This document shows, one piece after another, positions 34,139 to 42,629 of a stretch of 64,000 nt of DNA. The DNA is from Halomonas alkalisoli. Its GTDB lineage: Bacteria > Pseudomonadota > Gammaproteobacteria > Pseudomonadales > Halomonadaceae. The notes under the pieces are model-generated. The model was not told the origin of the DNA. It saw only the letters and a program-made list of their open reading frames with translations, and did not search any database. The translations under genes and the position numbers were made by a program. The stretch spans positions 1-64,000 of the forward strand of contig NZ_JAKCMI010000021.1 of assembly GCF_021412585.1 (NCBI RefSeq), given 5' to 3'. How positions within the stretch are numbered: the stretch's first letter is position 1; each line of letters opens with the position of its first letter.

Positions 34139-35344
34139 TCACCTGGCGTCGAGCGGATGCCGGGCAAAGTAGTCCAACGCCGCCACCACGCCACTATCCT
34201 TGAGCGGCACGCCGCTGAGTTTCATGCCGGCTTCACAGCCGCCCAGGGTGGCGATCAGTGTCAGGTCGTTGCAGTCGCCCAGATGGCCGATGCGGAACAT
34301 CCTGCCCTTGACCTTGCCCAGGCCCATGCCGAGCGACAGGTCGAAGCGCTCGTAGATGATCTTGCGCACGGCATCGGCATCGACACCATCCGGCATCATC
34401 ACGCCGGTCAGTACCGGGGAGTAGAGCGCCGCGTCCTGGCACTGGATCTCCAGGCCCCATGCCGCCACCGCCGCACGCACCCCGGCCGCCCAGCGCTGGT
34501 GGCGCGCAAGCACATGGTCGAGCCCCTCCTCGAGCAGCATGTCCAGCGACTCGTTGAGGCCATAGAGCAGGTTGGTACTCGGCGTATAGGGCCAGTAGCC
34601 GTTCTGGTTGGCCTCGATGATCTCGTCCCAGGCCCAGAAGCTCTTGGGCAGCTGCGCCTCGCGACTGGCAGCGATGGCCTTGTCGGATACGGCATTGAAG
34701 CTGATGCCCGGCGGCAGCATGAGCCCCTTCTGGGAGCCGGAGATCGTCACGTCCACGCCCCACTCATCGTGGCGATAGTCGGCGCTGGCCAGCCCCGAGA
34801 TGGTGTCGACCAGCAGCAGTGCCGGGTGGCCCACGGCATCGATGGCACGACGCACCGCCGTGATGTCGCTGGTCACCCCGGTGGAGGTCTCGTTGTGCAC
34901 CACGCAGACCGCCTTGATCTCATGGCCGCCGTCTTCCCTCAGGCGCGCCTCGATCATGTCCGCCTGCACCCCCTGCCGCCAGCCTTCCGCTCCCGGCAAG
35001 CCGAGGAACTCGGGTTCCAGGCCCAGGCGCAGCGCCATCTTCTGCCACAGGGTGGCGAAGTGGCCGGTCTCGAACATCAGCACGCGGTCGCCCGGTGACA
35101 GGACATTGACCAGCGCCGCCTCCCAGGCGCCGGTTCCCGAAGCCGGGTAGATGACGACGGGGTTCCCGGTCTTGAAGACCTGCTTGATCTTGTCGAGCAG
35201 CTCACGCCCCAGGGCACCGAACTCGGGGCCACGATGATCGATGGTCGGCAGGCTCATGGCCCGCAGGATGCGATCCGGCACCGGCGAGGGCCCGGGGATC
35301 TGCAGAAAGTGGCGACCCGAAGGGTGGTAGTCCAGATTCAACAT
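34139..35344 (-). CDS. Serine-glyoxylate / alanine-glyoxylate type aminotransferase
   Basis: A 401-residue class V PLP aminotransferase. Landmarks: FLQIPGPSPVPDRILRAMS, DHRGPEFGALGREL, YPASGTGAWEAALVNV, VVHNETSTGVTSD, PLP lysine Lys206 (ISGSQKGLMLPPG), YTPSTNLLYGLNESLDM and the C-terminal FRIGHLGDCNDLTLIATLGG. Relatives move the amino group of serine, alanine, aspartate or ureidoglycine to glyoxylate to make glycine. Glyoxylate from AllA or GlcDEF would be the acceptor. A ureidoglycine-glyoxylate (PucG) role cannot be excluded, but AllE already handles ureidoglycine here. A GATAAAGAATTC motif lies upstream. Confidence 0.88.
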   Translation of the reverse strand: MLNLDYHPSGRHFLQIPGPSPVPDRILRAMSLPTIDHRGPEFGALGRELLDKIKQVFKTGNPVVIYPASGTGAWEAALVNVLSPGDRVLMFETGHFATLWQKMALRLGLEPEFLGLPGAEGWRQGVQADMIEARLREDGGHEIKAVCVVHNETSTGVTSDITAVRRAIDAVGHPALLLVDTISGLASADYRHDEWGVDVTISGSQKGLMLPPGISFNAVSDKAIAASREAQLPKSFWAWDEIIEANQNGYWPYTPSTNLLYGLNESLDMLLEEGLDHVLARHQRWAAGVRAAVAAWGLEIQCQDAALYSPVLTGVMMPDGVDADAVRKIIYERFDLSLGMGLGKVKGRMFRIGHLGDCNDLTLIATLGGCEAGMKLSGVPLKDSGVVAALDYFARHPLDAR

Positions 35345-35378
35345 GGCAACGTCTCCAAAGCAAGACTCTTGTATTTTT

Positions 35379-35390
35379 GATAAAGAATTC
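35379..35390. promoter_or_regulatory. GAATTC-centred motif upstream of the aminotransferase gene
   Basis: GATAAAGAATTC. The same core occurs at 38541 (upstream of dctP) and 39225 (upstream of a GntR gene), all in the promoter regions of this block. Candidate operator of the GntR at 39352. Confidence 0.35.
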
Positions 35391-35533
35391 CGTCAGCCGC
35401 CTGACAAACCGCTGCTTGCCGCTCTCCTGCCCGCAGGCCATGAGCGACGAATCGGACATGCCCGGTAGCTCCTCGCCGGCAGGCGGACAGTGGCACAAGG
35501 CCTCCAGCCTGCCGGCAGAGGCTGGGCTCATCT

Positions 35534-36817
35534 CTAGCGGTAGAAGAACTCCACCAGTGCCATCGGAATGGCGGGGATGTAGGTCACCAGCAGCAGGATG
35601 AAGAGCAGCACGGTGATGAAGCCGAGGTTCGAGCGGGTCACCGACCAGACATCCGTCCTGGCGATCGAGCAGGCCGTGATCAGCACGCTCGCCACCGGCG
35701 GGGTCTGCTGTCCGATGGCCAGGTTGAGACAGACCACCAGGCCGAAGTGGACCGGATCGATGCCGGCGGCACCCACCAGCGGCATGACGATGGGCACTAC
35801 CAGGATGATCGCCGCCGCCGAGTGCAGGAAAAGCCCGATCAGCAGGAAGAAGACGTTCAGCATCATCAGGATGGCGTACTTGTTATCCGTCAGGCCGAGC
35901 ACCGCCTGGGCCAACTGCTGGGGCATGCGCATCTCGGTCAGGAATACGCCGATCAACGCCGAGGCCGCCACCAGCAGCATCACCACGGCGGTCTGCTGGC
36001 CGCCGTCGATGATCGCCTTGTAGAGGGTGCGCATGTCCAGCTCACGGTAGATCACGGCGCTGATGAAGATCGCCGCCGCGACGGCGAGCCCTGCCCCTTC
36101 AGTAGCGGTCACGAAGCCGCCGAAGATGGAGCCGAGGATGATGAGCGGCAGTGTCAGGGCCCAGCTGGCTTCCTTGGCGGTCTGCTTGACGCGCTTGAAC
36201 TGGAACACCTCTTCCACCGGCCAGTCGTACTTGCGGGCGTAGTAGTAGCTCAGCGCCATCAGGCCACCGGCCCCCAGCAGCCCGGGCACGATGCCGGCCA
36301 CGAACAGCTGGACGATGGAGGCGCCGGACATGACGCCATACAGGATCATCGGGATGGAGGGTGGAATGATGATCGCCAGGGACGCCGAGGAGGAGGTGAC
36401 CGCCGCAGCGAAGGGCGCCGGGTAGCCGCGCTTCTTCATCGCCGGGATCAGCACCGAGCCGGTGGCGGCCACGTCGGCCACCGCGGAGCCGGAGATCTCG
36501 GCGAAGAACAGCGAAACGCCGATGTTGATCATCGCCAGCCCACCCCGGATGAAGCCGAACAGCGCCGAGGCAAAGGCGATCAGGCGCTTGGAGATGCCGC
36601 CGGTGTTCATGATGGCCCCGGCCAGCACGAACATCGGGATGGCCAGCAGCGGGAAGCTGCTCGCTCCCTCGAACATCGTCAGCCCGATGTTGGGCAGCAT
36701 CTCCAGGCCCTGGTAGGCGACAATGGCCACCGTCGCCACGATCGCCAGGGCCACCGCGATGGGCAGGCCCATCAGGATCAGCCCCAGCAGGCCAATTATC
36801 ATGAAGGGGAGTGTCAT
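35534..36817 (-). CDS. TRAP transporter large permease (DctM family)
   Basis: A 427-residue membrane subunit. Landmarks: FPLLAIPMFVLAGAIMNTGG, FAEISGSAVADVAATGSVLIPAM, LAIIIPPSIPMILYGVMSGAS and GQQTPPVASVLITACSIART. Third gene of a dctPQM set read on minus, overlapping dctQ by four bases. The cargo is probably an organic acid, judged by the glyoxylate and hydroxyacid neighbours (inference). Confidence 0.93.
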   Translation of the reverse strand: MTLPFMIIGLLGLILMGLPIAVALAIVATVAIVAYQGLEMLPNIGLTMFEGASSFPLLAIPMFVLAGAIMNTGGISKRLIAFASALFGFIRGGLAMINIGVSLFFAEISGSAVADVAATGSVLIPAMKKRGYPAPFAAAVTSSSASLAIIIPPSIPMILYGVMSGASIVQLFVAGIVPGLLGAGGLMALSYYYARKYDWPVEEVFQFKRVKQTAKEASWALTLPLIILGSIFGGFVTATEGAGLAVAAAIFISAVIYRELDMRTLYKAIIDGGQQTAVVMLLVAASALIGVFLTEMRMPQQLAQAVLGLTDNKYAILMMLNVFFLLIGLFLHSAAAIILVVPIVMPLVGAAGIDPVHFGLVVCLNLAIGQQTPPVASVLITACSIARTDVWSVTRSNLGFITVLLFILLLVTYIPAIPMALVEFFYR

Positions 36818-37401
36818 GGCTGATCCCTCTTGGTCAGTGCATCCGCGGTGAATCCGGCCCGCGCATTGTCACGTTCGGCCTCGGCGATGGCGTGGCGGAT
36901 CTCCTCCTCTTCCTGGGTGAGGCCCGAGCGCACCCTGGCCAGGTGAGCCGGCATGCTGAGCAATTGGGCGATGATGAACAGCGCCGCCCCGATGGGAATG
37001 ACCGACTGGGTAAAGGTGAGCGGCACCCAGCGCAGGGTGATCAGCGCCATGCCCTGCATGACATCGAGCACCACCAGGCCGGCCCAGCCGAGCACCAGGA
37101 AGAAACCGATGAACAGCGACTCGGTGAGATAGGCAATCGGCATGCGGATATGCACCGGCATGGCGGCCAATACGCCATCGACGCCGATATGGCCACGCTT
37201 GAGCGCCGCCAGCGCCCCGGCGTAGTAGGTCAGCCAGACCAGCATGATGGCGGCCACCTCGTCATACCAGGAGGGGGTGCGCCAGGCGTAGCGGGTCACC
37301 ACCGCATAGAGCACCACCAGCGTCAGCGAAACCATCAGCACCACCGTGATGATCTCGAGAAGGCGCTCCAGGATGCGGGAAACAGTATTCACGGTACCCA
37401 T
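36814..37401 (-). CDS. TRAP transporter small permease (DctQ family)
   Basis: A 195-residue membrane protein with four hydrophobic helices. Landmarks: LYAVVTRYAWRTPSWYDEVAAIMLVWLTYYAGALAALKRGHIGVD and FTQSVIPIGAALFIIAQLL. It overlaps dctM by four bases. Two hairpins lie between it and the binding-protein gene upstream. Confidence 0.9.
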   Translation of the reverse strand: MGTVNTVSRILERLLEIITVVLMVSLTLVVLYAVVTRYAWRTPSWYDEVAAIMLVWLTYYAGALAALKRGHIGVDGVLAAMPVHIRMPIAYLTESLFIGFFLVLGWAGLVVLDVMQGMALITLRWVPLTFTQSVIPIGAALFIIAQLLSMPAHLARVRSGLTQEEEEIRHAIAEAERDNARAGFTADALTKRDQP

Positions 37402-37433
37402 GGCTCTCGACTCGTTCAGGAAAGTGGACAGGA

Positions 37434-37486
37434 GCCCCCACGCCGCCTGACGGCGCGGGGGCGGGAGCCTTGCGGGTGACGCAAGG
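37434..37486 (-). terminator. Two hairpins between dctP and dctQ (attenuator)
   Basis: A long imperfect stem at 37434-37462 (GCCCCC and CGCCG arms) and a 7-bp stem at 37468-37486 (CCTTGCG / CGCAAGG) sit in the 89-bp gap right after the dctP stop on minus. Such structures commonly let the periplasmic binding protein be made in excess over the membrane subunits. Confidence 0.6.
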
Positions 37487-37490
37487 CGGG

Positions 37491-38471
37491 TCAGGAGTCG
37501 TTACCGAGCTCCAGCACCCTGTCGATCAGCTCCTGCGAGCCGGGTACCTCGTTGGCGAAGGCCTCGTAGATGGACCCGGATGCCTCGATGAAGACCGAGG
37601 TATCGACCTCGTTGACCTCGGTATTCGCCTGGCGAATCACGTCGATCAGGTCCTCGTCGAGCTGGGCGGCATGCTCGTAGACGAATGTCTGGGTCTCCTT
37701 GGCCGCCTCGATGATGATCTCCTGGATCTCATCGGGCAGGTTGTTGAAGCGGCGACCGGCGGTGAGATAGGCCGGCGTGTAGACGTGGCCGGTAAGGGAG
37801 AGGTAGTCCTGCACCTCCTGGAAGCGCTGGCCGACGATCTGCGCCAGGGGGTTCTCCTGGCCGTCCATGACGCCGGTCTGCAGGGCCATGAACACCTCGG
37901 AGAGCGACATCGGCGAGGGCTCGGCACCCCACTCCTCGAACATGCGCACGCGCCAGACGCCCTGGGGTACCCGCAGCTTGATGCCACGCAGGTCTTCGGG
38001 CGTGTTGATCGCACGCCGATTGTTGGTGATATGGCGGAAGCCGTTCTCCCACACGGCCAGGATGCGATAGCCGTTCTGTTCGGCTAGCGGCGCCAGGGTC
38101 GGCCAGACGATCTCCTCCTCGACCCGCTTCATGTGCTCGCGGTCCTGGATCAGGTAGGGCAGTTCGAAGAGGCCGAACTCGTCCGCCACCGAGGACATGA
38201 TGGTGGAGGGCAGCGCCAGGTCGACGGTACCCAGCCGCATGCGCTGCAGCAGCTCCGAATCGGTACCCAGCTGGCTGGAGCCGAAGACCACCACCTCGTA
38301 GGGCTCAGGCAGGCGCTCATTGACAAGCTCGGCGAAGTGGTTGGCGGAGTCGGAGAACAGGGAGTCGGGGCCTCCCACATGGCCGAAGGTGATCTCGCGG
38401 GCCTGGGCCTGCAGCGATACCGACGCCACCGCGATGGCGAGCGTGGTGACAGCGACACGTTGGAATAGCAT
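37491..38471 (-). CDS. TRAP transporter periplasmic solute-binding protein (DctP family)
   Basis: A 326-residue periplasmic receptor, first gene of the second TRAP operon. Signal peptide about 1-24 (LAIAVASVSL core, cleavage near AQA). Family landmarks: LFELPYLIQDREH, NGYRILAVWENGFRHITNNRRAI, LRGIKLRVPQGVWRV and ALQTGVMDGQENPLAQI. The arginine in KLRVPQ is the expected carboxylate anchor. A GAATTC motif lies about 70 bp upstream. Confidence 0.93.
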   Translation of the reverse strand: MLFQRVAVTTLAIAVASVSLQAQAREITFGHVGGPDSLFSDSANHFAELVNERLPEPYEVVVFGSSQLGTDSELLQRMRLGTVDLALPSTIMSSVADEFGLFELPYLIQDREHMKRVEEEIVWPTLAPLAEQNGYRILAVWENGFRHITNNRRAINTPEDLRGIKLRVPQGVWRVRMFEEWGAEPSPMSLSEVFMALQTGVMDGQENPLAQIVGQRFQEVQDYLSLTGHVYTPAYLTAGRRFNNLPDEIQEIIIEAAKETQTFVYEHAAQLDEDLIDVIRQANTEVNEVDTSVFIEASGSIYEAFANEVPGSQELIDRVLELGNDS

Positions 38472-38540
38472 GGCGTGTTACCTCATTGTTCTAGTATTGA
38501 CGCTTTGGTGGGCTGGCTTGGATAGACGCAGATGAAAATT

Positions 38541-38552
38541 GAATTCTTTATT
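38541..38552. promoter_or_regulatory. GAATTC-centred motif upstream of dctP
   Basis: GAATTCTTTATT, sharing GAATTCTTTAT with the complement of the site at 35379-35390. Confidence 0.35.
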
Positions 38553-38616
38553 CTAAATGCGTCTTCAGCCTAAGCTAGTCCTAACCGAGAAGAGGTGTCA
38601 AGTCAGCTCGTCCGAC

Positions 38617-39078
38617 TCATAGCGGTTCGAGGCCGTGGACCAGGCCCGCTGACTCGATACCCGCGATGGCAGCACTCTCGTCCTCGGCGGAAGAGGCGCC
38701 ACTGACGCCCACCGCGCCGATAACGCGCTCATCGGCATCGAGGACCAGCACGCCCCCGGCGACGGGGATGAAGTGCCCGCCCGACGCGGTGGACACGCTG
38801 GCGAGAAAGGCGGGACGCTCGGCGTTGCGCGCCCCCACCACTCCGCTGGCCACACCGATGCCAAGCGCGGCAAATGCCTTGCCCTGGGCAACGGGGAAGC
38901 GCAACGGGGCGCAACCATCCTCGCGTTCGGCGGCGACCACATGACCTCCGCCATCCAGCACCACGGCGGTCAGCGGCTCTGTGCCGGCACGCCGGGCCTG
39001 GGCGAAGACGCCGTCGAGAATGGCTCTTCCCTGCTCACGAGTGAGTTGGACGCTGCTGCGAAAGACCTTGCCGGCCAT
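38617..39078 (-). CDS. GlcG/HbpS family protein (DUF336)
   Basis: A 153-residue heme-binding-protein-fold (GlcG/HbpS) protein. Landmarks: EPLTAVVLDGGGHVVAAEREDGC, VAQGKAFAALGIG, GGHFIPVAGGVLVLDADERVIGAVGVSG. Function unproven; members occur in glycolate, propanediol and haem-sensing loci. It lies alone between the TRAP operon and a GntR gene. A second family member, glcG, is at 45223 and is only distantly similar. Confidence 0.85.
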   Translation of the reverse strand: MAGKVFRSSVQLTREQGRAILDGVFAQARRAGTEPLTAVVLDGGGHVVAAEREDGCAPLRFPVAQGKAFAALGIGVASGVVGARNAERPAFLASVSTASGGHFIPVAGGVLVLDADERVIGAVGVSGASSAEDESAAIAGIESAGLVHGLEPL

Positions 39079-39093
39079 GGGGTGCTCCTTGTT

Positions 39094-39135
39094 GTTATGT
39101 CGCTGGGGTTATGTCGCTGGAGTTATGTCGCTGGT
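39094..39135. repeat. 14-bp tandem repeat upstream of the GlcG-like gene
   Basis: Three head-to-tail copies of GTTATGTCGCTGG plus one variable base. A degenerate fourth copy (GTGTCACTGG) ends in GGTATACC at 39163-39170. Lies just upstream of the start codon on minus, where copy number could change the leader length. Confidence 0.85.
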
Positions 39136-39224
39136 ATTGGCTCGCTTCGTTGCTGTGTCACTGGTATACCCCTCTGCATTCGCTGGCACCGCTTGGCGGC
39201 ATCAGAGAAGCTTGAGAGAATTTT

Positions 39225-39230
39225 GAATTC
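39225..39230. promoter_or_regulatory. GAATTC motif upstream of GntR gene
   Basis: TTTTGAATTCATAAT context, about 120 bp before the GntR start and upstream of the GlcG-like gene on the other strand. Confidence 0.3.
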
Positions 39231-39351
39231 ATAATACCTTTCAGGGTGTGCCGTCAACCGCGCAGTGTGCTTGAATACCAGGCAGGAGAAGCAGCGGCGA
39301 TCGCCATGCAGGGAAATCCCACGATAGCGACCGCGGACAAGGAAACAGACC

Positions 39352-40035
39352 ATGACCAAGATTCAGCCTCGTACCCTCTATCGTGAGGTCGCCGACCGCA
39401 TTCGAGACCTTATCGAGCATGGGGAACTGGCCCCCGGGGAGCGCATCTCCGAGAAGCAGCTGTGCGAGAATTTCGGCGTATCGCGCACGCCGCTGCGCGA
39501 AGCGCTCAAGGTGCTGGCCTCGGAGGGCCTGGTGGAGCTGCTGCCCAACCGGGGCGCCCGCGTCAAGCAGTTGACCTACAAGATGGTGAAGGACACCTAT
39601 GACCTCATGGGTGCCCTGGAAGGGCTTTCGGGCGAACTGGCCTGCCAGCAGATCAGCGATGAAGGCATCGCGGCGATCTGCGCGCTACACGAGCGCATGC
39701 TGGTGCATTATCACAATCGTGAACTGCCGGAATATTTCCAGGTGAACCAGAGGATCCACGAGAGCCTGCTGGCCGCTTCGAACAACGATGTGCTGCTGGA
39801 GATGTACAACAATCTCAGCCAACGGGTGAAGCGGGTTCGCTACTCCAAGAAGATGACCGAAAGCTATTGGCGCCGCGCCGTACAGGACCATGAAGAGATG
39901 ATCGCCGCGCTCAAGAAGCGTGACAGCAAGCGGCTGGGCCAGGTGCTGCGCGACCACCTGTGCAACAAGCTCGAGGTCGCCTCGATCGCCGGCGTCATCG
40001 ACGACGGGGAGACCCGCAACGCGGCGAACTCCTGA
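39352..40035 (+). CDS. GntR family (FCD) transcriptional regulator
   Basis: A 227-residue regulator. Winged helix about 8-75 (REVADRIRDLIEHGELAPGERI, recognition FGVSRTPLREALKVLASEGL), FCD domain about 80-215 with FQVNQRIHESLLAASNN and DHEEMIAALKKRD. AAGGAAA precedes the ATG. It is adjacent to the TRAP/aminotransferase block and convergent with glcC, so likely controls the block at 31-39 kb (inference). It resembles the regulator at 6767 in layout. Confidence 0.9.
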   Translation: MTKIQPRTLYREVADRIRDLIEHGELAPGERISEKQLCENFGVSRTPLREALKVLASEGLVELLPNRGARVKQLTYKMVKDTYDLMGALEGLSGELACQQISDEGIAAICALHERMLVHYHNRELPEYFQVNQRIHESLLAASNNDVLLEMYNNLSQRVKRVRYSKKMTESYWRRAVQDHEEMIAALKKRDSKRLGQVLRDHLCNKLEVASIAGVIDDGETRNAANS

Positions 40036-40053
40036 CCGCTGGCTATCGGCCGT

Positions 40054-40069
40054 GCTCCCGACCGGGAGC
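40054..40069. terminator. Hairpin between convergent GntR and glcC genes
   Basis: GCTCCCG / CGGGAGC, 7-bp stem with a 2-nt loop. Short, without a U-tract. Confidence 0.4.
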
Positions 40070-40080
40070 TCCAGCACTGG

Positions 40081-40917
40081 TCACTGCCACTCCTTCAGGC
40101 GCATGGCCGAGCGCTCCAGCCGCTGGTCTTCCGCTTCGATCTCGTGCAGCTGCTGACCGATACCGGCGAGGTGGTCCAGGGCCGCGCGCTTGGCGGCCTG
40201 GGGCTTGCCCTCGATGATGGCCCGATAGAGTCGGGCATGCTGGCGGTTGATCATTTCGCGCGGGGCCTCGCGGTGGTAGAGGTTCTTCACCGAGGCGAAC
40301 ACCGAGCTGAGCAGCAGATCGGTAAGCGTCTGCAGGGTATGTACCAGCACGGGGTTGTGAGACGCCTGGCAGATCGCCAGGTGGAAGGCATGATCCAGGT
40401 GTGCCAACTGCTCGACCTCGATCTTCGGGCACTCCTTCACGTAATCGATCATGGCTTCATAGCGGCGCTGGATCAGCACGCGGTCGCTGGGTGTGGCACG
40501 TTCGGCGGCCAGCTTCGCCGACTCCCCCTCGAGCAGTGAACGCACCTCGAGGAGATCGTACAGCGTGCGCGGATGGTCGCGCAGCAGGTGCATCAAAGGG
40601 CTGTCGTCCCGCCCCGGGACCAGGTCGGCCACCACCGACCCCCGCCCCTGTCGCGTCACGATGATGCCCTTGCTACGCAGCGCGCGCAGCCCCTCTCGCA
40701 GCGAAGAGCGCGATACGCCCAGCCGCTCGCAAAGCCGACGCTCAGAAGGCAGCAGCTGCCCCGGCCGGAAAACCCCGTCGAGGATCAGGTGCTCGAGCCT
40801 TGCGGCCACCGCATCGGGGGTGCGCGTCGGCAGGGCAAGCTCGTCGGACTCCCTGGTACCCACCGGCTCCGTGGCGCCCCATGGCGCGACCTCCCGAGTC
40901 CCCGATTCCTTTGTCAT
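40081..40917 (-). CDS. glcC: Glycolate-responsive GntR regulator
   Basis: A 278-residue FadR-like GntR regulator. Winged helix about 35-100 (RLEHLILDGVFRPGQLLPSE, recognition LGVSRSSLREGLRALRSKGI), FCD domain from about 120 with LDHAFHLAICQASHNPVLVHT and HARLYRAIIEGKPQ. Divergent from glcD, as in other glc loci where GlcC activates glcDEF in response to glycolate. The CTGGTCATACCAG palindrome between them is the likely operator. Confidence 0.88.
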   Translation of the reverse strand: MTKESGTREVAPWGATEPVGTRESDELALPTRTPDAVAARLEHLILDGVFRPGQLLPSERRLCERLGVSRSSLREGLRALRSKGIIVTRQGRGSVVADLVPGRDDSPLMHLLRDHPRTLYDLLEVRSLLEGESAKLAAERATPSDRVLIQRRYEAMIDYVKECPKIEVEQLAHLDHAFHLAICQASHNPVLVHTLQTLTDLLLSSVFASVKNLYHREAPREMINRQHARLYRAIIEGKPQAAKRAALDHLAGIGQQLHEIEAEDQRLERSAMRLKEWQ

Positions 40918-41130
40918 GAGGTGATCTCCGCAAGCCGCCAGAGCAGGATCGTCATTGACCGGCTGTCATCGAACGACTAATGGTATATGGTGGAAATATT
41001 TTCCAATATAGTCGAAAACAACTGGTCATACCAGCAGACCGGAAGCTGGACAGCGAGTCGGTTAGCGCGCAGATTGGGGCTTTAGCACGATCACAACTCC
41101 TGCCGCCATGACTCTCAATGAGGCGTCTCC
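40918..41130. promoter_or_regulatory. glcC-glcD divergent promoter with FadR-type operator
   Basis: CTGGTCATACCAG at 41022-41034 is a perfect palindrome (arms CTGGT/ACCAG, 3-nt centre) of the FadR-GntR type. TGGAAATATTTTCCA at 40991-41005 is a second palindrome (6-bp arms). The first is the probable GlcC site. Confidence 0.65.
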
Positions 41131-42618
41131 ATGAATATCCTCTACGATGAACGACTCGATGGCGCGGCGCCGCAGCTGGACAAGACCGCCATCCGCGACA
41201 GTCTCGCCCAGGACGTACCCGGCCTGACGCTGCTGCATCGTGAAGAAGACCTGCACCCCTTCGAGTGCGACGGCCTCTCGGTCTATCGCACTCTGCCCAT
41301 GCTGGTGGCGCTGCCAGAGACCCTGGCGCAGGTCGAACAGCTGCTCAAGACCTGCCACCGCCTCGGTGTGCCGGTGGTGACCCGCGGTGCCGGCACCGGC
41401 CTCTCGGGCGGTGCCATGCCGCTGGAGCACGGCGTGCTGCTGGTGCTGTCGCGCTTCAGCCGCATCCTGGAGATCGACCCCGAGGCGCGAATTGCCCGGG
41501 TCGAGCCCGGTGTACGCAACCTGGCCATCTCCGAGGCGGCCTCACCCTATGGCCTCTACTACGCCCCGGACCCCTCTTCCCAGATCGCCTGCTCCATCGG
41601 CGGCAACGTGGCCGAGAACGCCGGCGGCGTGCACTGCCTCAAGTACGGCCTGACCGTGCACAACGTGATCAAGGTCGAGGTACTGACCATCGAGGGCGAG
41701 CACATGACCCTGGGCAGCGATGCCCTGGACGCCCCCGGCTTCGACCTGCTGGCGCTGTTCAATGGCTCCGAGGGCATGCTCGGCGTGGTCACCGAGATCA
41801 CCGTCAAGCTGCTGCCCAAGCCCGAGACCGCCAAGGTGCTGATGGCCAGCTTCGATGACATCGAGAAGGCCGGCAACGCCGTGGGCTCGATCATCGCCGC
41901 GGGCATCATTCCCGGCGGCCTGGAGATGATGGACAACCTGGCCATTCGCGCCGCCGAGGACTTCATCGGCGCCGGCTATCCGGTGGAGGCCGAGGCCATC
42001 CTGCTCTGCGAACTGGATGGCGTCGAAGCCGACGTCGATGACGACTGCGAGACCGTTCGCCGCGTACTCGAGGCGGCCGGCGCCACCGGTATCCAGCAGG
42101 CCCGCGACGATGCCGAGCGCGCGCTGTTCTGGGCCGGTCGCAAGAACGCCTTCCCGGCGGTGGGCCGCATGTCGCCGGACTACTACTGCATGGACGGCAC
42201 CATTCCGCGCCGTGAACTGGCCCGGGTGCTCAAGGGCATCTCCGACCTGTCCGAGCAGTACGGCCTGCGCGTGGCCAACGTCTTCCATGCCGGCGACGGC
42301 AACATGCACCCGCTGATCCTGTTCGATGCCAACACCCCGGGCGAGCTGGACGAGGCCGAGGCGCTGGGCGGCAAGATCCTGGAACTGTGCGTCGAGGTGG
42401 GCGGCACCATCACCGGCGAGCATGGCGTCGGCCGCGAGAAGATCAACCAGATGTGCGCCCAGTTCCGCCCCGACGAGCTGGCCACCTTCCGCGCCGCCAA
42501 GGCCGCCTTCGATCCGACGGGCCTGCTCAACCCGGGCAAGAACATTCCCACGCCGGCCCGCTGCTCGGAATTCCGCACCATCAAGAGCGCGGCAGCCGAC
42601 CCCGCCAAGCAAGGCTGA
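41131..42618 (+). CDS. glcD: Glycolate oxidase subunit GlcD
   Basis: A 495-residue FAD-linked subunit oxidising glycolate to glyoxylate. PCMH FAD domain about 40-220 (VPVVTRGAGTGLSGGAMPLE, SIGGNVAENAGGVHCLKYG), FAD-oxidase C about 230-480 ending in TGEHGVGREKIN and DPTGLLNPGKN. It leads glcDEF; glcE starts 11 bp after its stop. Products and partners are at the membrane, with electrons passing through GlcF. Confidence 0.95.
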   Translation: MNILYDERLDGAAPQLDKTAIRDSLAQDVPGLTLLHREEDLHPFECDGLSVYRTLPMLVALPETLAQVEQLLKTCHRLGVPVVTRGAGTGLSGGAMPLEHGVLLVLSRFSRILEIDPEARIARVEPGVRNLAISEAASPYGLYYAPDPSSQIACSIGGNVAENAGGVHCLKYGLTVHNVIKVEVLTIEGEHMTLGSDALDAPGFDLLALFNGSEGMLGVVTEITVKLLPKPETAKVLMASFDDIEKAGNAVGSIIAAGIIPGGLEMMDNLAIRAAEDFIGAGYPVEAEAILLCELDGVEADVDDDCETVRRVLEAAGATGIQQARDDAERALFWAGRKNAFPAVGRMSPDYYCMDGTIPRRELARVLKGISDLSEQYGLRVANVFHAGDGNMHPLILFDANTPGELDEAEALGGKILELCVEVGGTITGEHGVGREKINQMCAQFRPDELATFRAAKAAFDPTGLLNPGKNIPTPARCSEFRTIKSAAADPAKQG

Positions 42619-42629
42619 CTGGAGTGACC

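Noticed and set aside
31745-35098. Very long open frame (about 1100 codons) on plus across the dehydrogenase and aminotransferase genes
   Set aside because: It is antisense to two genes with clear motifs. Its amino-acid make-up (His, Gln, Gly, Arg-rich, no recognised motif) is that of a GC-driven shadow frame.
29970-35344. Beta-hydroxyaspartate cycle (aminotransferase plus aldolase)
   Set aside because: The aldolase is of the L-threonine (LtaE) type, while the BHA aldolase is D-threonine-aldolase-like. No imine reductase or dehydratase of that cycle is present.
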